This document shows, piece after piece, positions 16,661 to 24,555 of a stretch of DNA of 46,614 bases. Under the pieces are notes generated by a model. The model was not told where the DNA came from and searched no databases. It worked only from the letters and a program-made list of their open reading frames with translations. How positions within the stretch are numbered: the stretch's first letter is position 1; each line of letters starts with the position of its first letter. The position numbers and the translations under genes are program-made. Source of the DNA: an uncultured Butyrivibrio sp. (GTDB taxonomy: Bacteria > Bacillota > Clostridia > Lachnospirales > Lachnospiraceae); the NCBI GenBank assembly GCA_946536145.1, contig CAMNEA010000017.1, positions 1-46,614 of the forward strand. The letters are read 5' to 3'.

Positions 16661-19591
16661 ATGCGATTAGAAGATTTAAAAGCTTATGAAATAATAGAAA
16701 AAAGAAGAATTGATGACCTTAATTCCGAGTCCTATCTGATGAGACACAAAAAGACAGGCGCCAGGGTGGCAATTCTGTCCAATGATGACGAGAACAAAGT
16801 ATTCGCCATTGGATTCAGGACACCTCCCAAGGATTCAACGGGAGTTGCGCACATTATTGAGCATACGGTCCTGTGCGGATCTAAGGATTTTCCTGTCAAG
16901 GATCCCTTTGTGGAACTCGTTAAGGGGTCTCTGAACACTTTTTTAAATGCGATGACATATCCGGATAAGACCGTTTACCCGGTAGCCAGCTGCAACGACG
17001 CGGATTTCCAGAACCTTATGCATGTCTATCTGGATGCTGTTTTTTACCCGAATATCTACAAGACTGACAAGATATTCCGCCAGGAGGGCTGGCACTACGA
17101 GATGGAGGATGAATCCTCGGATCTCACCATTAACGGTGTTGTTTACAACGAGATGAAGGGAGCTTTTTCATCAGCCGACGATGTGCTTGCAAGAGAGATA
17201 CAGAGTTCTCTTTACCCTGACATAACTTACGGGATTGAGTCAGGGGGTGACCCGGATGTGATACCGGATCTCACCTATGAGGACTATCTTGATTTCCACA
17301 GAAGATACTACCATCCGACCAACAGCTATATCTATCTGTACGGCAACGCTGATATGGCAGAGAAGCTGGACTTTATCGACAAAAATTACCTCAGCGGCTT
17401 TGAGCGTATTGAGATTGATTCTGCAGTTGGAATCCAGAAGCCTTTCGATGAGCCCAGGGAGATAAAAAAGACATTCCCTGCGCTGTCCGATGAGGACCTC
17501 AAAAAGAACACTTATCTTTCATATAACTGCAGCGTGGGTTCTACGCTTGATAAAAAACTGTACATAGCATTCGATATTCTGGACTATGCCCTCTGCTCCG
17601 CACCCGGCGCTCCTATCAAAAAGGCCCTCATCGACAGGGGAATAGGTCAGGACGTCTACAGCGACTACGACAATGGCATACAGCAGCCTGTTTTTTCCAT
17701 CGTTGCTAAAAATGCCGACTACTCGCAGAAGGATGAGTTTGTTGAGATCATAAGGAATACTTTGAGGGATGCTGTTACAAACGGCATTGACAAGAAATCT
17801 CTTTTGGCAGGGCTGTCCTACGATGAGTTCAAATACAGGGAAGCCGACTTTGGAAGATATCCCAAGGGACTCTTATATGGACTGCAGGTGCTTGACAGCT
17901 GGCTTTATGATGACAGCAAGCCATGGATAAACGTTGAGGCCAACGATACATTCTCAGAGCTCAAGAAAGAGGCCGAGGGCCACTACTTCGAGGATCTCGT
18001 AGAGAAGTATCTGCTTGACAACAATCACAGAACAGTTGTCTGCCTCGAGCCTGAAAAAGGCCTCACCGAGAGGAAGGATGAGGAGCTTAGAAATAAGCTC
18101 AGGACTTACAGAGATTCTCTTTCAGAAGATGAGATCAAAAACATAGTAGAAGAGACAAGGCAGCTCAAAGAGTACCAGGACGCTCCCGATGCGCTTGAGG
18201 ATCTTGCGAAGATACCGCTTCTTACCCTTGAAGATATGAAGAAGGAGTCGGAGAAGTTCGTATACGAGCTAAGACAGGTGGATGGGACTAAGATTCTTTT
18301 TCACAATATCTTTACAAACGGCATCGTGTACCTGAACTTTGTCTTTGACATGAAGGATGTGGACGCTGAGCTTCTTCCGTATGTCTCATCCCTCAAGAAG
18401 GTTCTTGGCATGATGAACACCGAGAACTATGAGTACGGCGACCTTTACAATGAGATCAACATAAGGACCGGTGGCATCAGCGGCGCGATCAGCACCTACA
18501 CGGATGCCGACGATGTCACCAGGTTTGCGACCAAGTTTGAGGTGAGCGTCAAGGTGCTTCATGAGAACCTGCACTATGCCTTTGAGCTGGTAAAAGAGAC
18601 TCTGATCAGATCCAAACTGGATGATGTAAAAAGACTGCGTGAGATCTTTAGTGAGCAGTACGCAAGGCTGCAGACGGATATTTCCTCCGCAGGACATCAC
18701 AGCGCGGCACTTAGGGCAATGTCATATATATCGCCTGCTGCGATGGTTTCTGACAGCTGCAGCGGAATAGCATATTTCAGGCATCTGGAGAAGATCATAA
18801 AGGAAATTGAGACAGATGAGGGCGCTGCTGCTCTTATGAAGAAACTCACTGACCTTGGAAGGCTTATTTTCAGACCTGAGAACCTCCTTGTGGATGTGAC
18901 ATGCACCGAGGCGCAGTATGAGGGAATCGCTGAAAACGCATCTGCATTTGCAAAAGATCTTTATACCGAAGATGTGGTAAAGGGTAGTCTCGCACTCAGC
19001 CCTGTCAGGAAAAATGAGGGATTTAAGACCGCCGGACAGGTGCAGTATGTCTGCAGGGCAGGCAATTTCGCGTCCAAGGGTCTTAAGTACAACGGCGCTC
19101 TGAGGGTACTTAAGGTGATGATGGGGTATGATTACCTCTGGAAGAATATAAGGGTGCTCGGCGGTGCCTACGGCTGTATGAGCAGCTTTGCCAAGAACGG
19201 AGATGCGGCCTTTGTGACCTACAGGGATCCCAATCTTGAGAACAGCGTGAAGGTTTTTGAGGGAGCTGCTCAGTATCTGAGAAATTTTGATGCTGATGAC
19301 AGGACAATACTTCAGTATATTATCGGGGCAATATCGGATCTCGATACGCCCAAGACACCATCAGCTAAAGGTTCATACGGACTGACCGCGTACCTGTGCA
19401 ATGCCAGAATGGAGAACATTCAGAGGAACAGGGATGAGCTCCTTGGGACAACGAGGGATACGATCAGGAGCCTTGCAGATTATGTCGATGCATTCATGTC
19501 GGATGACTGCATCTGTGTAATAGGATCCGCCGAGAAGATAGAGGAGAGCAGTGAGCTCTTTGATACTGTTGGACAGCTTGTAAACAGATAG
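16661..19591 (+). CDS. M16C zinc peptidase (presequence-protease/insulinase family)
   Basis: A 976-aa protein, the full length of the M16C family (PreP/Cym1 type). The inverted zinc motif HxxEH is at residues 64-68 (GVAHIIEHTVLCGS), and the distal glutamate ligand lies in the VVYNEMKGAFSSADD segment. Four repeated M16 alpha/beta domains enclosing a peptide chamber are expected, with the Peptidase_M16C_assoc linker region in the middle (around 460-520, charged helices). It has no signal peptide, so it probably degrades peptides in the cytoplasm. Start ATG 16661 has GGAGG at 16650-16654; the in-frame TTG at 16646 precedes this site and is not used. Confidence 0.93.
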   Translation: MRLEDLKAYEIIEKRRIDDLNSESYLMRHKKTGARVAILSNDDENKVFAIGFRTPPKDSTGVAHIIEHTVLCGSKDFPVKDPFVELVKGSLNTFLNAMTYPDKTVYPVASCNDADFQNLMHVYLDAVFYPNIYKTDKIFRQEGWHYEMEDESSDLTINGVVYNEMKGAFSSADDVLAREIQSSLYPDITYGIESGGDPDVIPDLTYEDYLDFHRRYYHPTNSYIYLYGNADMAEKLDFIDKNYLSGFERIEIDSAVGIQKPFDEPREIKKTFPALSDEDLKKNTYLSYNCSVGSTLDKKLYIAFDILDYALCSAPGAPIKKALIDRGIGQDVYSDYDNGIQQPVFSIVAKNADYSQKDEFVEIIRNTLRDAVTNGIDKKSLLAGLSYDEFKYREADFGRYPKGLLYGLQVLDSWLYDDSKPWINVEANDTFSELKKEAEGHYFEDLVEKYLLDNNHRTVVCLEPEKGLTERKDEELRNKLRTYRDSLSEDEIKNIVEETRQLKEYQDAPDALEDLAKIPLLTLEDMKKESEKFVYELRQVDGTKILFHNIFTNGIVYLNFVFDMKDVDAELLPYVSSLKKVLGMMNTENYEYGDLYNEINIRTGGISGAISTYTDADDVTRFATKFEVSVKVLHENLHYAFELVKETLIRSKLDDVKRLREIFSEQYARLQTDISSAGHHSAALRAMSYISPAAMVSDSCSGIAYFRHLEKIIKEIETDEGAAALMKKLTDLGRLIFRPENLLVDVTCTEAQYEGIAENASAFAKDLYTEDVVKGSLALSPVRKNEGFKTAGQVQYVCRAGNFASKGLKYNGALRVLKVMMGYDYLWKNIRVLGGAYGCMSSFAKNGDAAFVTYRDPNLENSVKVFEGAAQYLRNFDADDRTILQYIIGAISDLDTPKTPSAKGSYGLTAYLCNARMENIQRNRDELLGTTRDTIRSLADYVDAFMSDDCICVIGSAEKIEESSELFDTVGQLVNR

Positions 19592-19618
19592 TCAAAAGAT
19601 GATCATAAGGGGGACATT

Positions 19619-20743
19619 ATGAAAAAGAAGAATGTGTTTGGCGTTTTGTTTCTTTCAGGCGTAGTTGCGTTTTCGCTTCTTACAGGTTGCGGAAGCTCCA
19701 ATAAATCAGCATCCAGGGAGGACTATGCAGCGGAATCTGCATACGAAGCCGATTACGGCGTTTACGAAGAGGCTGAGGCACCGGCCGCTTATGAGGACGG
19801 CAGTTCCTCAGGAACAGATTCCGTCGGACAGGTTCAGAACAACGAAAACCGCAAGCTCATCACTACCGTCAATATCTCCGCTGAGACCGATGACATGGAC
19901 AAGAGCCTTGGTGCCATTGAAAACAAGGTCAAGGCGCTTGGCGGCTACATTGAAAAGAGTGATATCTATAACGGCAGTTATTCCTCCCATGTTTCGAGAA
20001 ATGCAAGCCTTACTGTGAGAATCCCGAAAGAGCGTCTCGATGAGTTCATCGAGGTTATCGAGGGCGGCAACAACATCACGAACAAATCGGTCAATGTTGA
20101 TGACGTGACTCTTTCATACGTTGATACCGAGAGCAGGAAGAACTCGCTTCGCACTGAGGAAAAGAGACTTCTTGATATCATGGAAAAGGCTGAGACAGTT
20201 GAGGATATCATCATCATCGAGGATAAGCTTGCAAGCGTCAGATACGAGCTTGAGAGCATTGAGTCCCAGCTTAGAAGCTACGACAACAAGATTGACTACA
20301 GCACGGTTTACATCGATCTGAGCGAAGTGAGGGTGTTCACCCCTGTTGAGGAAGAAAGCGCGCTGACAAGGATGGGCAACGGATTTAAGGAGAGCATGTC
20401 GGATGTCATAGACGGCATAGTGGAGTTCTTTATCTGGGTGGTTGTACACATCCCTCAGCTTATATTCCTCCTTATAATAGCGGTCCTGATCTTTGTGATC
20501 TGCAGGATTGTCCTTGCTGCATCCAAAAAGAGCAGGGCCAGGAAGATGGCAAAGATGCAGATGGCATATCAGGCTCAGAATATGCAGCAGGTAATCATGC
20601 CTCAGATGAATATGCAGCAGATGAATATGCAGCAGCAAGGTCCCGTTCAGGGCAATGTTCAGAACCCTGCTACACCAACCGCAGCACCGGGGACAGGAGC
20701 ACTTGTCAATACAGAGAGTAATGCCAATGGAAATAAAGAATGA
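19619..20743 (+). CDS. DUF4349 lipoprotein
   Basis: A 374-aa membrane-attached protein. The lipobox LLTGC puts the lipidated cysteine at residue 24. Residues about 78-240 form the DUF4349 domain with a coiled-coil segment (SYVDTESRKNSLRTEEKRLL). A single membrane helix lies at about 278-300, followed by a basic stretch (SKKSRARKMAKMQ) and a Gln/Met-rich tail with repeated QMNMQ units. The combination of lipid anchor and C-terminal helix places the domain outside the cell. Role unknown. Its 3' end overlaps the start of era by 17 bp, which points to translational coupling. Confidence 0.88.
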   Translation: MKKKNVFGVLFLSGVVAFSLLTGCGSSNKSASREDYAAESAYEADYGVYEEAEAPAAYEDGSSSGTDSVGQVQNNENRKLITTVNISAETDDMDKSLGAIENKVKALGGYIEKSDIYNGSYSSHVSRNASLTVRIPKERLDEFIEVIEGGNNITNKSVNVDDVTLSYVDTESRKNSLRTEEKRLLDIMEKAETVEDIIIIEDKLASVRYELESIESQLRSYDNKIDYSTVYIDLSEVRVFTPVEEESALTRMGNGFKESMSDVIDGIVEFFIWVVVHIPQLIFLLIIAVLIFVICRIVLAASKKSRARKMAKMQMAYQAQNMQQVIMPQMNMQQMNMQQQGPVQGNVQNPATPTAAPGTGALVNTESNANGNKE

Positions 20744-21764
20744 TTTTAAAACAGGTTTTGTAACTCTTATAGGGCGACCGAATGTGGGAAAATCCACACT
20801 GATGAATCATCTGATAGGTCAGAAGATCGCTATCACCTCAAACAGGCCTCAGACCACAAGGAACAGGATACTGACTGTTTACACAGATGACAGATGTCAG
20901 ATGATATTTCTCGATACACCGGGCATCAACGAGACAAGGAACCGACTTGGGGAGTACATGTCCAAAGTGGCAAAGAGCGCCATACAGGAAGTCGATATAG
21001 TTCTGTGGCTAGTGGAACCCAGTACCTACATCGGAGAGATCGAGAGGTCGATCATAGAGGAACTTAAGGGGCTCAAAAAGCCCGTTATACTGGTCATCAA
21101 CAAGATAGATACCGTCTCGGAGAGCGGCCTAAAGCAGTTTGAAGACGCCTATACCAAAGAGATGGATTTTGCCAGGGTAGTACACGTCTCAGCTCTCAAG
21201 GAGCAGCACATAGACGATGTGATGGAAGCGATCAGGGAGTTTCTGCCCTACGGACCGCCCTTCTATGATGAGGATACCATTACGGATCAGCCGGAGAGGC
21301 AGATCGTTGCAGAGATAATCAGAGAAAAGGCGCTTCGGCTCTTAAAAGATGAGGTGCCTCACGGCATTGCGGTAACGCTTGAGACCATGAGGATGAGGCA
21401 GGCCAAAAAAGAGCCCCCTAAGAAAAAGAGACATCAGCATCCGCCCAAAAACAGGAGCGAGGAAGATGCGCCCGTGATACTTACGCAGGACCCGGCAGAG
21501 AGTGATGACGGGTTCTGCGATCCCTCGGGGCTTATGGATATAAATGCCACAATAATATGTGAGAGGGATTCCCACAAGGGAATCGTGATCGGAAAGGGCG
21601 GCGCCATGCTCCGCAAGATTGGAGAGGCGGCGAGAAAAGATATAGAAGAACTGGTCGGTTGTCAGGTTAATCTGCAGCTCTTTGTCAAGGTGAGGAAGGA
21701 CTGGCGCGATGACAGAAGTCAGCTAAAGAGCTTTGGCTACGATATAAACAGCTTCAAGGGATGA
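20727..21764 (+). CDS. era: GTPase Era with an extra linker in the KH domain
   Basis: Ribosome-assembly GTPase that binds the 3' end of 16S rRNA. G1 is GRPNVGKST, G3 is LDTPGINETRN (DTPG), G4 is NKIDTV, G5 lies near HVSALKEQHID; the C-terminal KH domain contains VIGKGGAMLRKIG. The protein is 345 aa against about 300 usual, because residues about 226-270 form an insertion between the first KH strand (IAVTLETMRMRQ) and the continuing DINATIICERDSHKG. It is Lys/Pro-rich first (KKEPPKKKRHQHPPKNR), then acidic. Start ATG 20727 has GAGAG nine bases upstream and overlaps the preceding gene. recO follows after 9 bp, a classical pair. Confidence 0.95.
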   Translation: MEIKNDFKTGFVTLIGRPNVGKSTLMNHLIGQKIAITSNRPQTTRNRILTVYTDDRCQMIFLDTPGINETRNRLGEYMSKVAKSAIQEVDIVLWLVEPSTYIGEIERSIIEELKGLKKPVILVINKIDTVSESGLKQFEDAYTKEMDFARVVHVSALKEQHIDDVMEAIREFLPYGPPFYDEDTITDQPERQIVAEIIREKALRLLKDEVPHGIAVTLETMRMRQAKKEPPKKKRHQHPPKNRSEEDAPVILTQDPAESDDGFCDPSGLMDINATIICERDSHKGIVIGKGGAMLRKIGEAARKDIEELVGCQVNLQLFVKVRKDWRDDRSQLKSFGYDINSFKG

Positions 21765-21773
21765 TTTTATTTT

Positions 21774-22421
21774 ATGGAAGACCTTAAGTTAGTAAGAGGA
21801 ATAGTGATAAAACACATCCCTGTTGGGGAGTACGACTATGCGGTGACTGTTTTTACCGCTGAGAACGGCAGGATCTCTGCCTTTGCCAAAGGAGCCAAAA
21901 AGCCCGGCAGCAAGCTCTGCGGAAGCGTCGAACCATTTTGCTTTGGAACCTTCAAGCTCTTTGTGGGCAAAAACTCTTATACCATAATCGAGGCTGATAT
22001 TGAGAACTACTTTGAAGGGTTCAGACAGGACTTTGAAGCATCGCTTTACGGCAGCGTCCTTCTGGAGATAGCCGACTACTACACGAGAGAAAACGCAGAG
22101 GATAAGGAGCTTTTGAATCTTTTGTATATCTCGCTTAAAGCTCTTTTGAACAGTAATATACCGAACAGGCTGGTCAAATGCGTGTACATCATAAGAGCCC
22201 TCGTAACAGAGGGTGAGTACCCGGGAGTGCCGCAAAAGCAGATGCTGATGGGATCCACCAAACATACTCTTGAGTACATTGCATCCAGTGATCTCACAAG
22301 ACTTTACACCTTTAACGTGGCCGGAGATGTCCTTGACGAGCTCGAGAGGGTCACAGCCGATTACGTTAGCAGATTTATTGACAGACCCATTAAAAGTATG
22401 GAAATGTTAGAAGTGCTTTGA
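21774..22421 (+). CDS. recO: DNA repair protein RecO, short form without zinc finger
   Basis: Recombination mediator that loads RecA with RecF/RecR. The N-terminal OB fold is clear (LVRGIVIKHIPVGEYDYAVTVF, then AFAKGAKKPGSKLCGSVEPF), followed by the helical C-terminal domain. At 215 aa it is shorter than the usual 240-260, and no CxxC pairs are present: only isolated cysteines, so the four-cysteine zinc site seen in many RecO proteins is missing. The C-terminal half (VTEGEYPGVPQ onward) still follows the family, so I regard it as a functional variant, not a truncation. Directly downstream of era. Confidence 0.88.
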   Translation: MEDLKLVRGIVIKHIPVGEYDYAVTVFTAENGRISAFAKGAKKPGSKLCGSVEPFCFGTFKLFVGKNSYTIIEADIENYFEGFRQDFEASLYGSVLLEIADYYTRENAEDKELLNLLYISLKALLNSNIPNRLVKCVYIIRALVTEGEYPGVPQKQMLMGSTKHTLEYIASSDLTRLYTFNVAGDVLDELERVTADYVSRFIDRPIKSMEMLEVL

Positions 22422-22476
22422 TATAATGTTGCGAGGGTCTAAACCCGGCAGCAAATGAAAGTGGAAACAGATTAGA

Positions 22477-23094
22477 ATGAATAAAGCTATAAACAAAAGC
22501 AGTATAAACAAGTGCGCCAAAGGAGCAGCTGCTATCCTTTTGACAGCTCTTTTGACTGCCTGCGGTGAGAAATCGCCGGAGGTGACGAGCGTATCGATAG
22601 ACAAGGACGGCGCTGTAACCAATGTCATCTATGAAGAGTTTGACAAGGATTACTATGATGTATCCGAGCTTGAGTCGATGGTTGGCTCTGAGATAGATTC
22701 CTATAACAGCGAGTTTATATCACCCAGGATAACCCTCGACGGTGTTGAACTTATCGATGACGGCGCTTTTGTAAAGGTCTCAATGACTTTTAAGGACGCA
22801 TCCGATTTCTCGAGTTTCAATGAAGAAAAGGTCTTTTACGGAACGATAGAGGAGGCCATCGATGCGGGCTACGAAGTCTCAAAGGGGCTTGTCGACAGGG
22901 GCGGAGATGCCCTTTCCGAAGATTTTCTTGATGAGCACAAGGACAATCATATAGTGATCACCACGGACAAGGCCAATTTTATAACTCCCTACAAGATAAG
23001 ATACATGTCCAAGGGAGTGGTTCTTTTAAGCGACAAGGAGGCTGTTCTCGAGGATACTACCGGCGAGAGCGTACAGCTTCTTTTAACAAAATAG
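22477..23094 (+). CDS. Putative lipoprotein of unknown function
   Basis: A 205-aa exported protein: N-terminal basic residues, a hydrophobic stretch and the lipobox LLTAC, with cysteine 29 as lipidation site. The mature part is acidic, with mixed alpha/beta character (for example [20 protein letters not shown]) and no recognised domain. It lies between recO and glyS in the same direction, with short gaps, so probably in the same transcript. The ribosome site is weak. Confidence 0.75.
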   Translation: MNKAINKSSINKCAKGAAAILLTALLTACGEKSPEVTSVSIDKDGAVTNVIYEEFDKDYYDVSELESMVGSEIDSYNSEFISPRITLDGVELIDDGAFVKVSMTFKDASDFSSFNEEKVFYGTIEEAIDAGYEVSKGLVDRGGDALSEDFLDEHKDNHIVITTDKANFITPYKIRYMSKGVVLLSDKEAVLEDTTGESVQLLLTK

Positions 23095-23116
23095 TAATAT
23101 CAGAGAGGAAACAAAA

Positions 23117-24526
23117 ATGGACAAATCAGCAAAGACAATGGACAAAATAGTTGCCCTGGCAAAGGCAAGGGGATTTGTATATCCCGGTTCCGAGATCTAC
23201 GGAGGTCTGGCGAATACCTGGGACTATGGCAATCTCGGCGTGGAATTCAAGAACAACGTCAAGAAGGCATGGTGGCAGAAGTTCGTGCAGGAATGCCCCT
23301 ACAACGTGGGTGTTGACTGCGCGATCCTCATGAATCCGCAGACCTGGGTGGCCTCAGGACATCTTGGAGGATTCTCCGATCCCCTTATGGACTGCAAAGA
23401 GTGCCATGAGAGATTCAGGGCAGACAAGCTCATTGAAGATTTTGCTGCTGAGAACAATATAGAGCTGGAGTCTTCTGTAGACGGCTGGTCTCATGAGGAT
23501 ATGGAGAACTTTATCAAAGAGCACAGCATTCCCTGTCCTTCCTGCGGCAAGCACAATTTCACAGGCATAAGGGAGTTCAACCTTATGTTCAAGACATTCC
23601 AGGGCGTTACTGAGGATGCCAAGGACACAGTATATCTTCGTCCCGAGACAGCCCAGGGTATTTTTGTAAACTTCAAGAATGTACAGCGCACTTCAAGAAA
23701 GAAAGTGCCTTTTGGTATCTGCCAGATCGGTAAGAGCTTCAGAAATGAGATCACACCCGGCAACTTCACCTTCCGTACAAGGGAGTTTGAGCAGATGGAA
23801 CTTGAGTTCTTCTGCAAGCCCGGGACCCAGACAGAGTGGTTTGAGTACTGGAGGAAGTTCTGCTATGAGTGGCTTCTTAGTCTTGGAATCGACAAGGACA
23901 ACCTGCGCCTTCGCGACCATGATCCCGAGGAGCTTTCCTTCTACAGCGATCACACAACAGATATTGAGTATGCGTTCCCATTTACTGACTGGGGCGAGCT
24001 CTGGGGCATCGCTTCAAGAACCAACTATGACCTTACACGTCACCAGGAGACATCAGGCGAGCCTATGGAGTACTTCGATGACGAGTCCAATGAGAAGTAC
24101 ATTCCTTACGTTGTTGAGCCTTCGCTTGGCGCTGACCGCGTAACTCTTGCATTCCTCTGCGAGGCTTACGATGAGGAGAACATAGGAACAGAGGACAAGC
24201 CTGATATGCGTACAGTGCTTCATTTCCACCCGGCTCTTGCACCTGTCAAGATCGGAATCCTTCCTCTCTCCAAGAAGCTCAATGAGGGCGCTGAGAAGAT
24301 TTATCACAAGCTGTCCAGGAAGTACAACTGCGAGTTCGATGACAGGGGTAACATCGGAAAGAGATACCGCCGTCAGGATGAGATAGGAACACCTTTCTGC
24401 ATTACCTATGACTTTGACTCTGAGACAGACAACAAGGTTACCGTGAGATTCAGAGACAGCATGGAGCAGGAGCGCGTCGCAATAGACGAGCTTGAGCAGT
24501 ATTTTGCTGATAAGTTTGAGTGGTAA
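23117..24526 (+). CDS. glyS: Glycyl-tRNA synthetase, class II homodimeric type
   Basis: Charges tRNA-Gly. The 469-aa single-chain enzyme is of the alpha2 (eukaryote/archaea-like, also many Gram-positive) type, not the bacterial alpha2beta2 GlyQ/GlyS. Visible: [20 protein letters not shown] at the N-terminus, class II motif 2 ([20 protein letters not shown]), motif 3 ([18 protein letters not shown]), and a C-terminal anticodon-binding domain from about residue 370. A CxxC...CxxC pair (CKECHERF and CPSCGKH) suggests a zinc site in the insertion. RBS GAGAGGAAA precedes ATG 23117. It is followed by alaS after 29 bp. I see no T-box leader in the short gap upstream. Confidence 0.96.
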   Translation: MDKSAKTMDKIVALAKARGFVYPGSEIYGGLANTWDYGNLGVEFKNNVKKAWWQKFVQECPYNVGVDCAILMNPQTWVASGHLGGFSDPLMDCKECHERFRADKLIEDFAAENNIELESSVDGWSHEDMENFIKEHSIPCPSCGKHNFTGIREFNLMFKTFQGVTEDAKDTVYLRPETAQGIFVNFKNVQRTSRKKVPFGICQIGKSFRNEITPGNFTFRTREFEQMELEFFCKPGTQTEWFEYWRKFCYEWLLSLGIDKDNLRLRDHDPEELSFYSDHTTDIEYAFPFTDWGELWGIASRTNYDLTRHQETSGEPMEYFDDESNEKYIPYVVEPSLGADRVTLAFLCEAYDEENIGTEDKPDMRTVLHFHPALAPVKIGILPLSKKLNEGAEKIYHKLSRKYNCEFDDRGNIGKRYRRQDEIGTPFCITYDFDSETDNKVTVRFRDSMEQERVAIDELEQYFADKFEW

Positions 24527-24555
24527 TAAAGGGCTATAAATAGGAGGAATTATTG

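Noticed and set aside
22477..23094. Possible link between the small lipoprotein and the nearby DUF4349 lipoprotein as paralogues
   Set aside because: Apart from lipoboxes, no shared segments could be found by eye.
23095..23116. T-box leader before glyS
   Set aside because: Only 22 bases separate glyS from the preceding gene; there is no room for a T-box structure, and none was seen before the upstream genes.
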